A stretch of 64,000 nt of DNA from an uncultured Lachnospiraceae bacterium (GCA_910579275.1 CAJTTO010000019.1:1-64000); one strand, 5' to 3'. Positions 9,209-17,094 are shown, counted from the first letter of the stretch. Program-made: numbers and translations. The notes: generated by a model not told the origin, from the sequence alone.

Positions 9209-10275
9209 ACGCTCTCGATCGCCGGAATAATCCCCTCTGTCCTCGATAAATATTCAAAGGCTTCCACTGCCTCCTCGTCTGTAACAGGCACGTACTGTGC
9301 CCGCCCTGTCTCGTTCAGCTGTGCGTGCTCTGGTCCGATGCCAGGATAGTCCAACCCTGCGGATATGGAATAGACAGGCGCAATCTGCCCGTATTCATCC
9401 TGACAAAACAAGGATTTCATACCATGAAAGATGCCAATGCTTCCGTTTGCGACGGTTGCCGCATTTTTCGGTTTGTCAACGCCGAGTCCTGCCGCCTCAC
9501 ATCCAATTAATCTGACACCTGTGTCAGGTATAAATTCATAGAAAGAACCCATCGCATTGCTTCCACCGCCCACACAGGCAATCACTGCATCGGGAAGCTT
9601 CCCTTCCATTTCCATAAGCTGCTGCTTAATTTCTTCTCCGATAATCTTCTGGAAATCACGCACTATCATCGGAAACGGGTGCGGTCCCATGACGGAACCC
9701 AGCACGTAGAACGTATCATCTGTCCTTGACGCCCACTCGCGCATTGTCTCGTTGACAGCATCCTTGAGGGTCATGGTTCCCGAAGTCACAGGATGCACCT
9801 TCGCGCCCAGAAGTTCCATTCGATAACAATTCAGCACTTGTCTGTCCGTATCCTCTTTTCCCATAAAAATCTCACATTCCAATCCCATCAGGGCTGCTGC
9901 CGTAACCGTTGCCACCCCGTGCTGGCCAGCCCCCGTCTCCGCGATGACGCGTTTTTTGCCCATCTTCTTTGCCAGAAGCACCTGTCCGAGTACGTTGTTG
10001 ATTTTATGGGAGCCTGTGTGGTTTAAGTCCTCCCTCTTTAAATATATTTTCGCCCCGCCCAAATCCTTTGTCATCTTTTCCGCATAATACAAACGCGAAG
10101 GTCTTCCTGCATAGTTTTCCATTAACTGTCTTAATTCCGATTGGAACGCGGGGTCATTTTTGTACGTATCATATGCCTGCTCCACTTCCTGCACTGCCGG
10201 AACAAGCGTTTCCGGAATGTATTGTCCTCCGTATAATCCATATCTGCCTTTTTTTGCTTCCATTTTTTTATTCAT
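9202..10275 (-). pseudogene. trpB: trpB, tryptophan synthase beta chain truncated at its C-terminus
   Basis: The frame has a normal TrpB start ([17 protein letters not shown]), the PLP-lysine motif [11 protein letters not shown] near residue 85, ETGAGQHG and the phosphate-binding GGGSNAMG near 230. It stops directly after [10 protein letters not shown], where TrpB usually continues for about 35-40 residues including the GRGDKD segment that completes the PLP site. The stop codon (9204-9202) is read inside trpA sequence in another frame. At 357 residues it is short for the family and probably inactive. The start may be 10275 (GGGGAGG only 1-2 nt away) or 10263. Expression would be under the T-box at 10342-10660. 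Confidence 0.85.
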
Positions 10276-10341
10276 TCCTCCCCTAATATTTTCTTCGCCG
10301 CGCCGTGTAGTAGTATATTTCCGCTGTCCCGCCGAGCGCAT

Positions 10342-10660
10342 AAAAAAAACTCCTGTCCTAATATTTCTACTAGGACAAAAGCTCCAATACTTCTGCGGTA
10401 CCACCTAATTTGGCATATCAAAAAATACACCCTCTCCACACACGCACCATCATGCGCTTTCCCTTGATAACGGGCGGAAATCCCGTTGGGCATTACTCAA
10501 GCCGCTTTTCGCCGGCTCTTTGCTCCCACCTTCCCAAGTCCATTCCATGCCTTGTTGAATACTGCAATCCCACCACCTGCAGCTCTCTGTGATACTCCTG
10601 ACACATGTACTCCTCTTGGTCATCAGTTTCGTTTTGATATTTACTTTTCTCTTGAAAATT
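10342..10660 (-). promoter_or_regulatory. T-box riboswitch, tryptophan-specific, upstream of trpB
   Basis: The minus-strand leader contains the conserved T-box sequence AGGTGGTACCGCAG (10406-10393), followed by a terminator hairpin GTCCTA...TAGGAC (10376-10355) and a run of eight T (10349-10342). About 135 nt further upstream the sequence GAATGGACTT offers TGG (10542-10540) as specifier codon, matching tRNA-Trp. T-box leaders read uncharged tRNA through the specifier and the NCCA end and let transcription continue when the amino acid is scarce. The specifier is my assignment from position and context, not from a folded model. Confidence 0.85.
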
Positions 10661-10666
10661 ATATTT

Positions 10667-10695
10667 ATCATAAACGTTCTGGCAGGATATGTCAA
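10667..10695 (-). promoter_or_regulatory. Sigma-A promoter of the trp T-box transcript
   Basis: TTGACA (10695-10690), a 17-nt spacer and TATGAT (10672-10667) form a near-consensus promoter on the minus strand. The left phage repeat (10706-10721) ends only 10 bp upstream of the -35 box, so the insertion left the promoter core intact but replaced everything upstream of it. Confidence 0.8.
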
Positions 10696-10705
10696 GAAAA
10701 AAATG

Positions 10706-10721
10706 AAAACATGTTGATAAT
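10706..10721 (+). repeat. Candidate attL, 16-bp direct repeat
   Basis: AAAACATGTTGATAAT is repeated exactly at 23195-23210. The two copies bracket the phage genes and nothing host-like lies between them, so they are the best candidates for the attachment-site duplication. The bases around the two copies differ, so the repeat is not part of a longer duplication. Confidence 0.65.
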
Positions 10722-10916
10722 TAAAAATTGCAAGATAAAAATGTAAAATCTCCCTAAAATAGCAGTATGCACAAGAAATAAAGAAAGAACATTTCAATTT
10801 TTTGTACATACTGCTTAAAAATGGGCAGACTCGCCCCTTGGTGTTGTTGGCATGTTTTTCGCCGTGCGGGCGAGCCAATCTAATTGTTGGGCATATGCAG
10901 TTAAGGAAATTAAATT
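10722..10916. other. Phage left-end non-coding region with two hairpins (candidate replication origin)
   Basis: No coding frame of note. An inverted repeat AGCAGTATGCACAA (10761-10774) with TTGTACATACTGCT (10802-10815) pairs at 13 of 14 positions around a 27-nt loop. A second one, CTCGCCC (10830-10836) with GGGCGAG (10868-10874), follows. Filamentous phages keep their strand origins and packaging signal as hairpins in a main intergenic region, so this segment or the hairpin at 12050-12123 is a candidate. Assignment is inference. Confidence 0.5.
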
Positions 10917-10931
10917 GTTCAATAATTGAAC
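10917..10931. repeat. Phage palindrome copy 1
   Basis: GTTCAATAATTGAAC, a perfect 15-bp palindrome around one base. Read on the minus strand it encodes the last residues (FNY) and the stop codon of the transposase, so gene end and palindrome coincide. Other copies are at 14075, 17071, 22729 and 23113. Confidence 0.75.
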
Positions 10932-11953
10932 TGTATGTTCATTGCACGCATATATTCGTTGCTGGAAAGACCGTCAAACAGTTTCCGGGGGTAATTGTTT
11001 ATCATGGTCTCCATTTCCTTTATGAATGCGTCACTGTACTGCGATATGTCGGCACCCTTTGGGATAAATTTCCGAATAAGCTTGTTGGCGTTCTCATTAC
11101 TCCCACGCTCGCAACTGCAGAAAGGATGGCAGAAATACAGAGATGTCCGTTTTCCTATCTTCTGACATGACAGCTCTATCTCCTTAAATTTACTGAATTC
11201 AACGCCGTTGTCACACGTGATGGTGCGGAATGTATTCCTGAATTTTTCATGTCCAAGTATATTTTCCAGACTGTTTATTTCATCAAGGACGCTCTGCGCC
11301 GTCCTGTCTACCATTTTCCTGATTATCTCATGGCGTGTCATGCGTTCCGTTAGAACCAAAAGGCATTCCTTGGTTGTACCCTTCCCGCTGTATACGGTGT
11401 CCATCTCCCAGTCACCAAACCGTGCGCGGTCTTTTATTTCATCAGGACGCTCATCTATTGTCCTTGCCCCAAGCTTATTGCGGGATGGGCGTTTCGTTTT
11501 TTCCCTTCCTGTCTTTCTGGAAACCTTGTAAGTCAGGTTTTCGTCACTGACATTCAAGAACACGTCACTGTGTATGTAGTTGTAAATGGTCTTGAATGAA
11601 AGCGTCATGAATTCATCAGAACCCCGCAGTGCCACCGATAGGGCGTAAGGACTGTACCTGTGTTCCAGCACCATTTTTTCTATGTACCCGGCAGTCTTGT
11701 GATCATTCCCTATTTTCAGGCCTATCCCCTTGTTGTGGCTCCTCTCATCATGTATGCGCTGTCCGACATCTGCCTTGTATACCGTATACGGCTTCAGGTT
11801 CGTGTCAACCAGTTCAACCGTGCCGCGCCTTATTTCCCCATAAATGGTATTGATGTGCTTTCCAAGGCGTTCCGCGATTTCACTTACACTCTTTTTGTCC
11901 TCCAGCATGGTTTCAATTATGTAGCGTTCATTTTCCCTTGTGTGTCTTCCCAT
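10919..11953 (-). CDS. IS30-family transposase
   Basis: The 344-residue protein begins with a helix-turn-helix (SVSEIAERLGKHINTIYGEI) typical of IS30, followed by a second basic region, and a DDE catalytic core: GDWEMDTVYSGKG (first Asp), TITCDNGVEFSKF (second Asp), and GSNENANKLIRKFIPKG with the Glu. The ATG at 11953 follows the purine-rich AAGGGGGAAAAGGGAA; upstream in-frame codons to 12145 run through a long hairpin and are unlikely to be translated. The gene lies inside the phage between rep and the left end. IS30-type transposases are known in the Spiroplasma filamentous phages of the SpV1 type, so it may insert the phage. A later IS insertion is the alternative, but I see no IS30 terminal inverted repeats closely flanking it. 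Confidence 0.85.
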   Translation of the reverse strand: MGRHTRENERYIIETMLEDKKSVSEIAERLGKHINTIYGEIRRGTVELVDTNLKPYTVYKADVGQRIHDERSHNKGIGLKIGNDHKTAGYIEKMVLEHRYSPYALSVALRGSDEFMTLSFKTIYNYIHSDVFLNVSDENLTYKVSRKTGREKTKRPSRNKLGARTIDERPDEIKDRARFGDWEMDTVYSGKGTTKECLLVLTERMTRHEIIRKMVDRTAQSVLDEINSLENILGHEKFRNTFRTITCDNGVEFSKFKEIELSCQKIGKRTSLYFCHPFCSCERGSNENANKLIRKFIPKGADISQYSDAFIKEMETMINNYPRKLFDGLSSNEYMRAMNIQFNY

Positions 11954-12049
11954 TTCCCTTTTCCCCCTTGTTTTACAGCATGGTTCAATTGTCAGGCTGT
12001 CATTTCTTTCCGCTGTCCCGCTCCACTGGCTGTCCGTATAAATAAGCGT

Positions 12050-12123
12050 AACAAATAAAAAACAATCCATCAAGTGGGGCACTGCTCTGTAGCCATGCCT
12101 TGACAGATTGTTTCTTATTTGTT
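12050..12123. repeat. Long imperfect hairpin between rep and transposase genes
   Basis: Three stacked stems share one axis: AACAAATAA (12050-12058) with TTATTTGTT (12115-12123), AACAATC (12061-12067) with GATTGTT (12106-12112), and CAAG (12071-12074) with CTTG (12099-12102). Small symmetric bulges of 2 and 3 nt separate them and a 24-nt GC-rich tip closes the structure. The shape resembles the packaging hairpin or strand origin of filamentous phages. It lies downstream of rep and the 56-residue gene and could also end their transcript. Confidence 0.6.
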
Positions 12124-12180
12124 GTGGGACTGTTGTAAAATCCACGCTGTGGGTTTAGATTGTCAGGGGTTTTGTTTGGT

Positions 12181-12351
12181 TCATATTATTTTTTTTCTTA
12201 ATCTGTTTACGAAGATGTCCGTCCTGTAAAAGCTCCTTATTATTGCCCTGTACCGTTTTTTGGGCTTCCTTACAATCATTTTCTGGAAGTTGCCGTCTAT
12301 GACGACCATGCTGTTGACGCTTGAATATGTCACCCTTTTAATTTCCCGCAT
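12181..12351 (-). CDS. Small basic phage protein, unknown
   Basis: A 56-residue frame starts with ATG at 12351, overlapping the end of rep by 14 nt, with AGGAG 9 nt upstream. The product is strongly basic, with Arg and Lys throughout and almost no acidic residues after position 20 (KKRYRAIIRSFYRTDIFVNR). It has no membrane segment. A nucleic-acid-binding helper of Rep is possible, given the charge and the overlap, but I do not recognise a family. Confidence 0.6.
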   Translation of the reverse strand: MREIKRVTYSSVNSMVVIDGNFQKMIVRKPKKRYRAIIRSFYRTDIFVNRLRKKII

Positions 12352-13228
12352 TTTTCATTTCTCCTTTCCCATATGGCATTTCCATGTACGTGACATGCTG
12401 ACTGATTTCCTTTACGGTTACCTCTTTCATGTATGTAATGTCATCCGCATACATTTCAAAGAAATCAGTCCTGTCAATATTCAGTTTTTCCGCAGCAGTC
12501 CTTTTTGTGTTGCGGTTCGTGTAATACCGTTTCTTGTTCTTTAAAAATACTTCACTTTCCTTTGTTATGTATTTTGTGATGTAGCCGCTTGCCTTCATGC
12601 TGTCACCAACGGCTGTCGCGGTTGTGAAGCCCCAAGACCAGGACGGTATGTTAAATATTGCGCGGTTGCTTGTTTTGTCCCAATGCCCGCTGAATACAAA
12701 TTCCAGTTCCGGGCAGTCCGCAAGCAGACCATGGAAATGGTAATGCTCCTTGTCTGCGTGCAGTTCCGGCACTATAAGATATTTTAATCCGGGACATTTG
12801 CGTTTTTGTAAATTGTTAAGATAACAGGACAGTTTCTTGACTACCATGTCATAATTACTGCTGTCTGTCTTTGTACGGTCAAACGTTAAAGTAATAAACC
12901 ATTCCCATTTATTAGACCTTGCTATGTTATAAATCATGTTCTTTGTCCTTGCCAATGATACGTCCCTGCAATGGATTTCCGCATCCCTTTCCCTGTTTTC
13001 GTTATGATACGCCTTATTAAAATTCTCGTTTTTCCTGCTTACTGCTATAGGATTGTCATATACTGTCACGTGTTGACCGTCCGGATAGGTCAGAAGACGG
13101 CAGTTGTAAGTCTCCACGGATGATTTCATCTCATTAAAACGGCGGATGCCGTTCTTTTTAATGGAATCGGCATGGAGCTTAAAACCGCGCATGACCTTTA
13201 AGGTTATAAGACGGTCTTTAATTTTCAT
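12338..13228 (-). CDS. Rolling-circle replication initiator (HUH endonuclease), phage Rep
   Basis: The 296-residue protein has the three rolling-circle motifs in order: EWFITLTFDR (motif 1) near residue 120, KEHYHFHGLL (HUH motif, metal-binding His-x-His) near 172, and GYITKYITKES (motif 3, two tyrosines spaced Y-x3-Y) near 230. Such enzymes nick the plus-strand origin of replicative-form DNA and stay linked to it through tyrosine, the role of pII in M13. The ATG at 13228 is used; the open frame extends to a TTG at 13282, which I think is not the start. It follows the Zot gene after a gap of about 120 bp. Confidence 0.85.
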   Translation of the reverse strand: MKIKDRLITLKVMRGFKLHADSIKKNGIRRFNEMKSSVETYNCRLLTYPDGQHVTVYDNPIAVSRKNENFNKAYHNENRERDAEIHCRDVSLARTKNMIYNIARSNKWEWFITLTFDRTKTDSSNYDMVVKKLSCYLNNLQKRKCPGLKYLIVPELHADKEHYHFHGLLADCPELEFVFSGHWDKTSNRAIFNIPSWSWGFTTATAVGDSMKASGYITKYITKESEVFLKNKKRYYTNRNTKRTAAEKLNIDRTDFFEMYADDITYMKEVTVKEISQHVTYMEMPYGKGEMKNAGN

Positions 13229-13351
13229 AACGTTGTTTTCCCAAAATCTTTTAAAGTGACTTAAACTTATTGCTATTGTCAAGTATACGGCGGTGTAGTT
13301 TCCCTGCCTGCCGTGTGCCTGCCACCAATGCCGTTAAGGTTCCGCTGCGCT

Positions 13352-14047
13352 TCACCTTTCCGTCCTTGTCGGCAGGGCGTAGCTGTCATAAAACTCGTAA
13401 AATTTCCTTTTCCCTGTAAAGTAACTGCTGGACATCCTGCTTGCCTTTTTCCCGGTAAGGCTGTAATCGCGCTCGATCGCAATGAAGAGCCTGCCGCCGC
13501 AGAGAAGACCGAGGAGCTTTCCGAAAAGCTTATAATTGTTAATGCACCTGTGCTCAATCTCCCTTTGCAGGATGGAACGAATCTGCTTGTCTATTACCTT
13601 GTCATCTTGACTTATCAGGTAGCAGTCATATCCGTAATGCCTGTGAATGCGGAAGAACGCGCACCACTGCAGGCGGTCATTGCGGTTCCACGTGCGGGTG
13701 TTGAACAAGTCCTGGCACTCGTCAAGAACAAGGATTGTCTGTCCCTCAAGCATCTGCCCGCGGCTGTTGGTCTTATGGAAGTTGGTTGCAAAACCGTAAA
13801 GTCCGTCGATATAGGAAAAGGCGGGTCTGCCGCTTGCCTGTGTCCTGTATGCGTTGCCCAGCCATTCCGTGTTGTCCACGTAGATAAATTTCCCAAGGCG
13901 TTCCGGGTGCCTTACCCTGTCAAACGCATGGGGGTTTATGTCTATGTTGGATATAACATTCACTCCTCTTTTAAGGGAACCGTATATAATTTCTGCCATG
14001 TGCAGGGACTTGCCGTTGCCCGGCTTTCCTGTAAAAAAATAAATCAT
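13352..14047 (-). CDS. Zot-type phage assembly ATPase (pI-like)
   Basis: The 231-residue protein starts MIYFFTGKPGNGKSLHMAE, with the Walker A loop GKPGNGKS at residues 7-14, and has a Walker B segment ILVLDECQDLF near 105. The layout after the Walker B, with RIHRHYGYDCYLISQD, is typical of the Zot/gpI family. In filamentous phages this ATPase drives extrusion of the particle through the envelope. Only one weak hydrophobic stretch (near residue 180) could be the membrane segment, so it is short for the family. A frame upstream to 14080 runs through the palindrome at 14075 and is not likely to be used; the ATG at 14047 has GTGAGG upstream. Confidence 0.85.
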   Translation of the reverse strand: MIYFFTGKPGNGKSLHMAEIIYGSLKRGVNVISNIDINPHAFDRVRHPERLGKFIYVDNTEWLGNAYRTQASGRPAFSYIDGLYGFATNFHKTNSRGQMLEGQTILVLDECQDLFNTRTWNRNDRLQWCAFFRIHRHYGYDCYLISQDDKVIDKQIRSILQREIEHRCINNYKLFGKLLGLLCGGRLFIAIERDYSLTGKKASRMSSSYFTGKRKFYEFYDSYALPTRTER

Positions 14048-14074
14048 GTTCGTTTCCTCACTTTCCAATTTTTT

Positions 14075-14089
14075 GTCCAATTATTGAAC
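14075..14089. repeat. Phage palindrome copy 2
   Basis: GTCCAATTATTGAAC lies between the pVI-like gene and zot, about 30 nt before the zot start. One base pair differs from the perfect form at 17071. Its last base is the first base of the preceding gene's stop codon complement. Confidence 0.75.
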
Positions 14090-14328
14090 TAACCGAAGAA
14101 TGCATCCTTTATCTTCCTCACTATGTCCTTGATGAAGTCAAAGTTGTAGACGGCGGCAAGGGTCACGCACCAGAGCGCGGTCACTTCAAGGCACCTGTCA
14201 AAGGGGATGAACCAGTTCAGGTACGGCAGGAAGTCAAACCGCCTTATGCCATCCGCAACGGAAGAGAATGGGGACGTGGGAAGTACAAGGTAAAGCTTCG
14301 TGATTACGATTTTCAAGAGCTGCGTCAT
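14089..14328 (-). CDS. Small phage membrane protein between pIII-like and Zot genes (pVI-like position)
   Basis: The 79-residue product starts MTQLLKIVITKLYLVLP and has two hydrophobic stretches (residues 5-16 and about 48-62) and a basic tail (VRKIKDAFFG). In Ff phages gene VI lies between gene III and gene I and codes for a hydrophobic minor coat protein of 112 residues; here position, size and character match, but there is no sequence similarity I can claim. The ATG at 14328 has GGGGGTGG upstream; longer frames to 14400 overlap the pIII-like gene. Confidence 0.7.
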   Translation of the reverse strand: MTQLLKIVITKLYLVLPTSPFSSVADGIRRFDFLPYLNWFIPFDRCLEVTALWCVTLAAVYNFDFIKDIVRKIKDAFFG

Positions 14329-14342
14329 TAAAGTCCACCCCC

Positions 14343-16643
14343 TTACTTGCGCCTTGTGTCCGTGAACTTGGTAGTGAAGTTCATCAGGTACATTGTCCAT
14401 ATGATGGTCAGGAACGTGCGCGATATGTCGCTCATGAACTGGTATTCCGTGAAGTCAATGACATAGACCTCATTTATGCCATAATGTTCGATCGAAAAAG
14501 GCACCTCAAAACGGGGCGGCGCGGGTTCGGCGGCGAGGGCAGTGATGATTGCAAGGATGTCCCATGGAATCGAAAACGGAAACTTTTCCGTGAGGACGTC
14601 AACAACCGTGCCGAACACGTCAAGCATGCCGCTTATCAGGTCACCCGTCTTTTCCTCTACCTTGTCCGTGGCAAGTTCGCCCGTGTCGGTCAGGAAGTCG
14701 AGAAAGTCGCCAATGACATCAGTACCGCCGCCGCCGGAAGGGGGACGAATGGGGGAACTGACACGTATGTTTTTTATGGCGTCGACAATGTCCCGGATGC
14801 CGTTCCGGCAGTCGGCAAAGAACAAAAGGGACTGTTCCCCGAAAACAGACATGTCCTCCCTTATCATCTTAAAATAATTCCTGCCGTTTTCGTCATAGAA
14901 GATTTCATCCAGCTTGTTCATGATGTCGGTAAAAAACTGATAGACATTGTCCTTGAACCTGTCCCATCCGTCCAGTTCCCCCACGTCCGAGCCGGGCGCA
15001 CCAATGGTGACGGACACCGTGTTGGACGTGCATCGGATGCCCTGCCCGGTGTCATTGTACTTGCAGTAGACGTTGTAACGCCTGCCGTAATTAAAAAAGG
15101 TAAGGATGCACGTGCCGCCGTTGGTGTACTGGATGTCGGAGACGCCGTTCAGGGGGTACCATGCAAGGCAGGACTCCCAGTAGGGGTTTTCAATGTCCGT
15201 CTCTATGGTGAATTCCCTCTGGTTAGCTTCGAGACTGTCATTGGGGACGGACTTTATTTTTATGTAACAGTCACCAGTGCCACCAGTGCCACCAGTGCCG
15301 CCAGTGCCGCCGCCCGCACCGTTCTTCAGGTAGTCCTCAATCATGCCGCCCAGGTACTCGCGGTATTCCTTGGTCTGCTTAAAAAAGGCGTTCAGGGCGT
15401 CAGCAATGTTCTGGAGGATGCCGCTGTTTTTCTGTATAAGAATGTCCTGCTGTTCAAAGCCGGAGTTGATGGAGTCCTGTATCATCCCAAAGGATGCCTT
15501 TACCTCATCCACAAGTTTCTGAAGCTGTTCGGGGGTCAGGGCGTTGCCGCCGTTCTGCTCTATCAGCTGTTGCAATAAGTCGTACATGCCGTTGTAGTAG
15601 CCGTTCAAAATCTTGTCAATTTCATCAAAGGGAATGATGATTTCTTTTCCCTCACCAGTGTAGTCGGAAGATGTGTAGTAAAGGTTATTTGCAACGCTGT
15701 ATGCAACGGCATCAGAAATGCTATTGAATACAGGTATCGGTGCACCTGTTGCAGTTACCAGATAAGCTCCCTTCACGAGGGGGTTGCTTGTCGTCTTCGA
15801 ATCCGCAAAATAGGCAAAAGAGTCATTAAGGAGAAAACGATAGGCATTATAGGAAGTTGCATTTGAAATGTACAGATTGTCTGAATCATCCCAACCTTTG
15901 GCGGGCGTGTCAGATGTTTTTGTATCGTAGGCGCGGTATACTGTGGTACTTGATAGCGTATTTTTGTAACTGTCTGCCCTGTAAAATTCATGATTGCCGT
16001 TCGTATCCTTGTAAGGCCATTTTCCGGAGCTTACCCAGAAAACATCAGGGAGTATCTTGTAATAGCAGTTGGCATAACCGTTATATACCTGTAAGCCTAT
16101 AATCCCGCCGTTGTCCTTTAACAGGTTCTTGAACGTGGTGTAGCGGGCGGGAGAGGAGAAATAAAGGCTTGATATCTTGCTTGCGGGGACTGTCTTTACA
16201 AGTTCGTAGCCGCCTTTGTCGGGTTCCTTGGTTGATTCTTTCAATATATTCAACATGGTGTTTGATACCGACTTTCTAATTACAATTTCCGGCGTGCCAT
16301 CCTTACCAGAACGGACTTGCATATTTTCTTTACGCCAAGTCTCATCCATTAATTTTTGTCTATATAAATCATTCTCTTTTATCTGTTCAAGATCGCCATG
16401 CCATAATGCACCAGTTTGTGATAGAATATATGTCCACCATATATTCTCTGTTTTTTGCCATCTTCGATTATCACCATAAAGATAATCTCCCAGAGCGTCA
16501 AGCTCTTCTTGCGTTGGGTTATTAGGGTCTTTAGGCACTGGCATATCACTAGGCAATTTTGCGTAAACCACAATTGAACTATTCAAAATTAAAATAATAC
16601 TTAAAAAAATGGCTGTTAACTGTTTTGCTATATTTTTCATCAT
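14343..16643 (-). CDS. pIII-like phage adsorption/attachment protein
   Basis: This is the largest phage protein, 766 residues. It begins with a signal peptide (LTAIFLSIILILNSSIVVYA), has a Tyr/Trp/Asn-rich exported part to about residue 310, a coiled or helical stretch, a glycine linker (GGGTGGTGGTGGTG near residue 455), an immunoglobulin-like domain (ESCLAWYPLNGV...), an amphipathic region and a C-terminal membrane anchor (FLTIIWTMYLMNF) with a basic end. The order of signal peptide, Gly-rich linker and C-terminal anchor is the plan of filamentous-phage pIII, which binds the host receptor at the particle tip. The receptor on a Gram-positive host is unknown. Starts at 16643 or 16640 fit the GTGAGG site. 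Confidence 0.75.
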   Translation of the reverse strand: MMKNIAKQLTAIFLSIILILNSSIVVYAKLPSDMPVPKDPNNPTQEELDALGDYLYGDNRRWQKTENIWWTYILSQTGALWHGDLEQIKENDLYRQKLMDETWRKENMQVRSGKDGTPEIVIRKSVSNTMLNILKESTKEPDKGGYELVKTVPASKISSLYFSSPARYTTFKNLLKDNGGIIGLQVYNGYANCYYKILPDVFWVSSGKWPYKDTNGNHEFYRADSYKNTLSSTTVYRAYDTKTSDTPAKGWDDSDNLYISNATSYNAYRFLLNDSFAYFADSKTTSNPLVKGAYLVTATGAPIPVFNSISDAVAYSVANNLYYTSSDYTGEGKEIIIPFDEIDKILNGYYNGMYDLLQQLIEQNGGNALTPEQLQKLVDEVKASFGMIQDSINSGFEQQDILIQKNSGILQNIADALNAFFKQTKEYREYLGGMIEDYLKNGAGGGTGGTGGTGGTGDCYIKIKSVPNDSLEANQREFTIETDIENPYWESCLAWYPLNGVSDIQYTNGGTCILTFFNYGRRYNVYCKYNDTGQGIRCTSNTVSVTIGAPGSDVGELDGWDRFKDNVYQFFTDIMNKLDEIFYDENGRNYFKMIREDMSVFGEQSLLFFADCRNGIRDIVDAIKNIRVSSPIRPPSGGGGTDVIGDFLDFLTDTGELATDKVEEKTGDLISGMLDVFGTVVDVLTEKFPFSIPWDILAIITALAAEPAPPRFEVPFSIEHYGINEVYVIDFTEYQFMSDISRTFLTIIWTMYLMNFTTKFTDTRRK

Positions 16644-16651
16644 ATACCTCA

Positions 16652-16680
16652 CAAAAAAAAGAAGTAGTTTAATCTACTTC
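16652..16680 (-). terminator. Terminator between 49-residue gene and pIII-like gene
   Basis: GAAGTAG (16661-16667) pairs with CTACTTC (16674-16680) and is followed on the minus strand by eight T. It overlaps the stop codon of the small gene and ends at the ribosome binding site of the pIII-like gene. Partial read-through would set a low level of the tip protein relative to upstream genes. Confidence 0.8.
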
Positions 16681-16823
16681 CTTTTTGTTAATTTTATTAA
16701 TTTAATCAATAAAACTACTATAAGTATTGGTATAGCAATACGTAATATCAGAATAATTGATGCCAAGCCATAAATTACTATATCTGTTATGTCAAAAATA
16801 AAATTCCACAACCGTTCAGACAT
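16674..16823 (-). CDS. Small phage membrane protein, AT-rich
   Basis: A 49-residue frame with AAAGGGGGT before the ATG at 16823. The product has one long hydrophobic segment (YGLASIILILRIAIPILIVV) and a very basic end (KLIKLTKRK), so a single-span protein with the positive tail inside is expected. The gene is far more AT-rich than its neighbours. Its size and shape fit a filamentous-phage minor coat protein; no similarity can be shown by eye. Confidence 0.65.
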   Translation of the reverse strand: MSERLWNFIFDITDIVIYGLASIILILRIAIPILIVVLLIKLIKLTKRK

Positions 16824-16875
16824 TAAAGCACCCCCTTTGTATTACTATACCATGGAAGCAGGCATTATTCAATTG

Positions 16876-17034
16876 TTATTTTCGGTAACAGTATTCTAAA
16901 AACGCACAAACTGCCTTGTCAGATTCAAGCAGCGTATAATAACGCTTCCTTTTGTCTTTCTTTCTCCATAATGGCAGTCCGTGCATTTTTCGCTGGTTGT
17001 TCGCATGAAACATTATGTCCGGAAATTTACTCAT
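16876..17034 (-). CDS. Small basic phage protein, unknown
   Basis: A 52-residue frame with AAGGGGGAA before the ATG at 17034. The product (MSKFPDIMFHANNQRKMHGL...) is basic in the middle (WRKKDKRKRYYTLLE) and ends with three aromatic or cysteine residues. No membrane segment. The palindrome copy at 17071-17085 sits in its leader. Confidence 0.55.
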   Translation of the reverse strand: MSKFPDIMFHANNQRKMHGLPLWRKKDKRKRYYTLLESDKAVCAFLEYCYRK

Positions 17035-17070
17035 TATTTTTCCCCCTTTTTCTTCGCTTTCTGTTTTTCA

Positions 17071-17085
17071 GTTCAATTATTGAAC
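17071..17085. repeat. Phage palindrome copy 3
   Basis: GTTCAATTATTGAAC, a perfect 15-bp palindrome, in the leader of the 52-residue gene at 16876-17034 and about 37 nt before its start codon. Confidence 0.75.
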
Positions 17086-17094
17086 CGCATGGCT

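Noticed and set aside
10706..10721. Phage repeat as a dif/XerCD site
   Set aside because: The 16 bp do not show two recognisable XerC/XerD arms around a 6-bp centre; left as an open possibility only.
13313..14092. 259-codon plus-strand frame opposite zot
   Set aside because: Zot on the minus strand has clear Walker motifs; this frame has no recognisable features.
14484..15578. 364-codon plus-strand frame opposite the pIII-like gene
   Set aside because: It is the antisense shadow of a well-supported gene, without ribosome binding site; its length comes from GC-rich codon bias.
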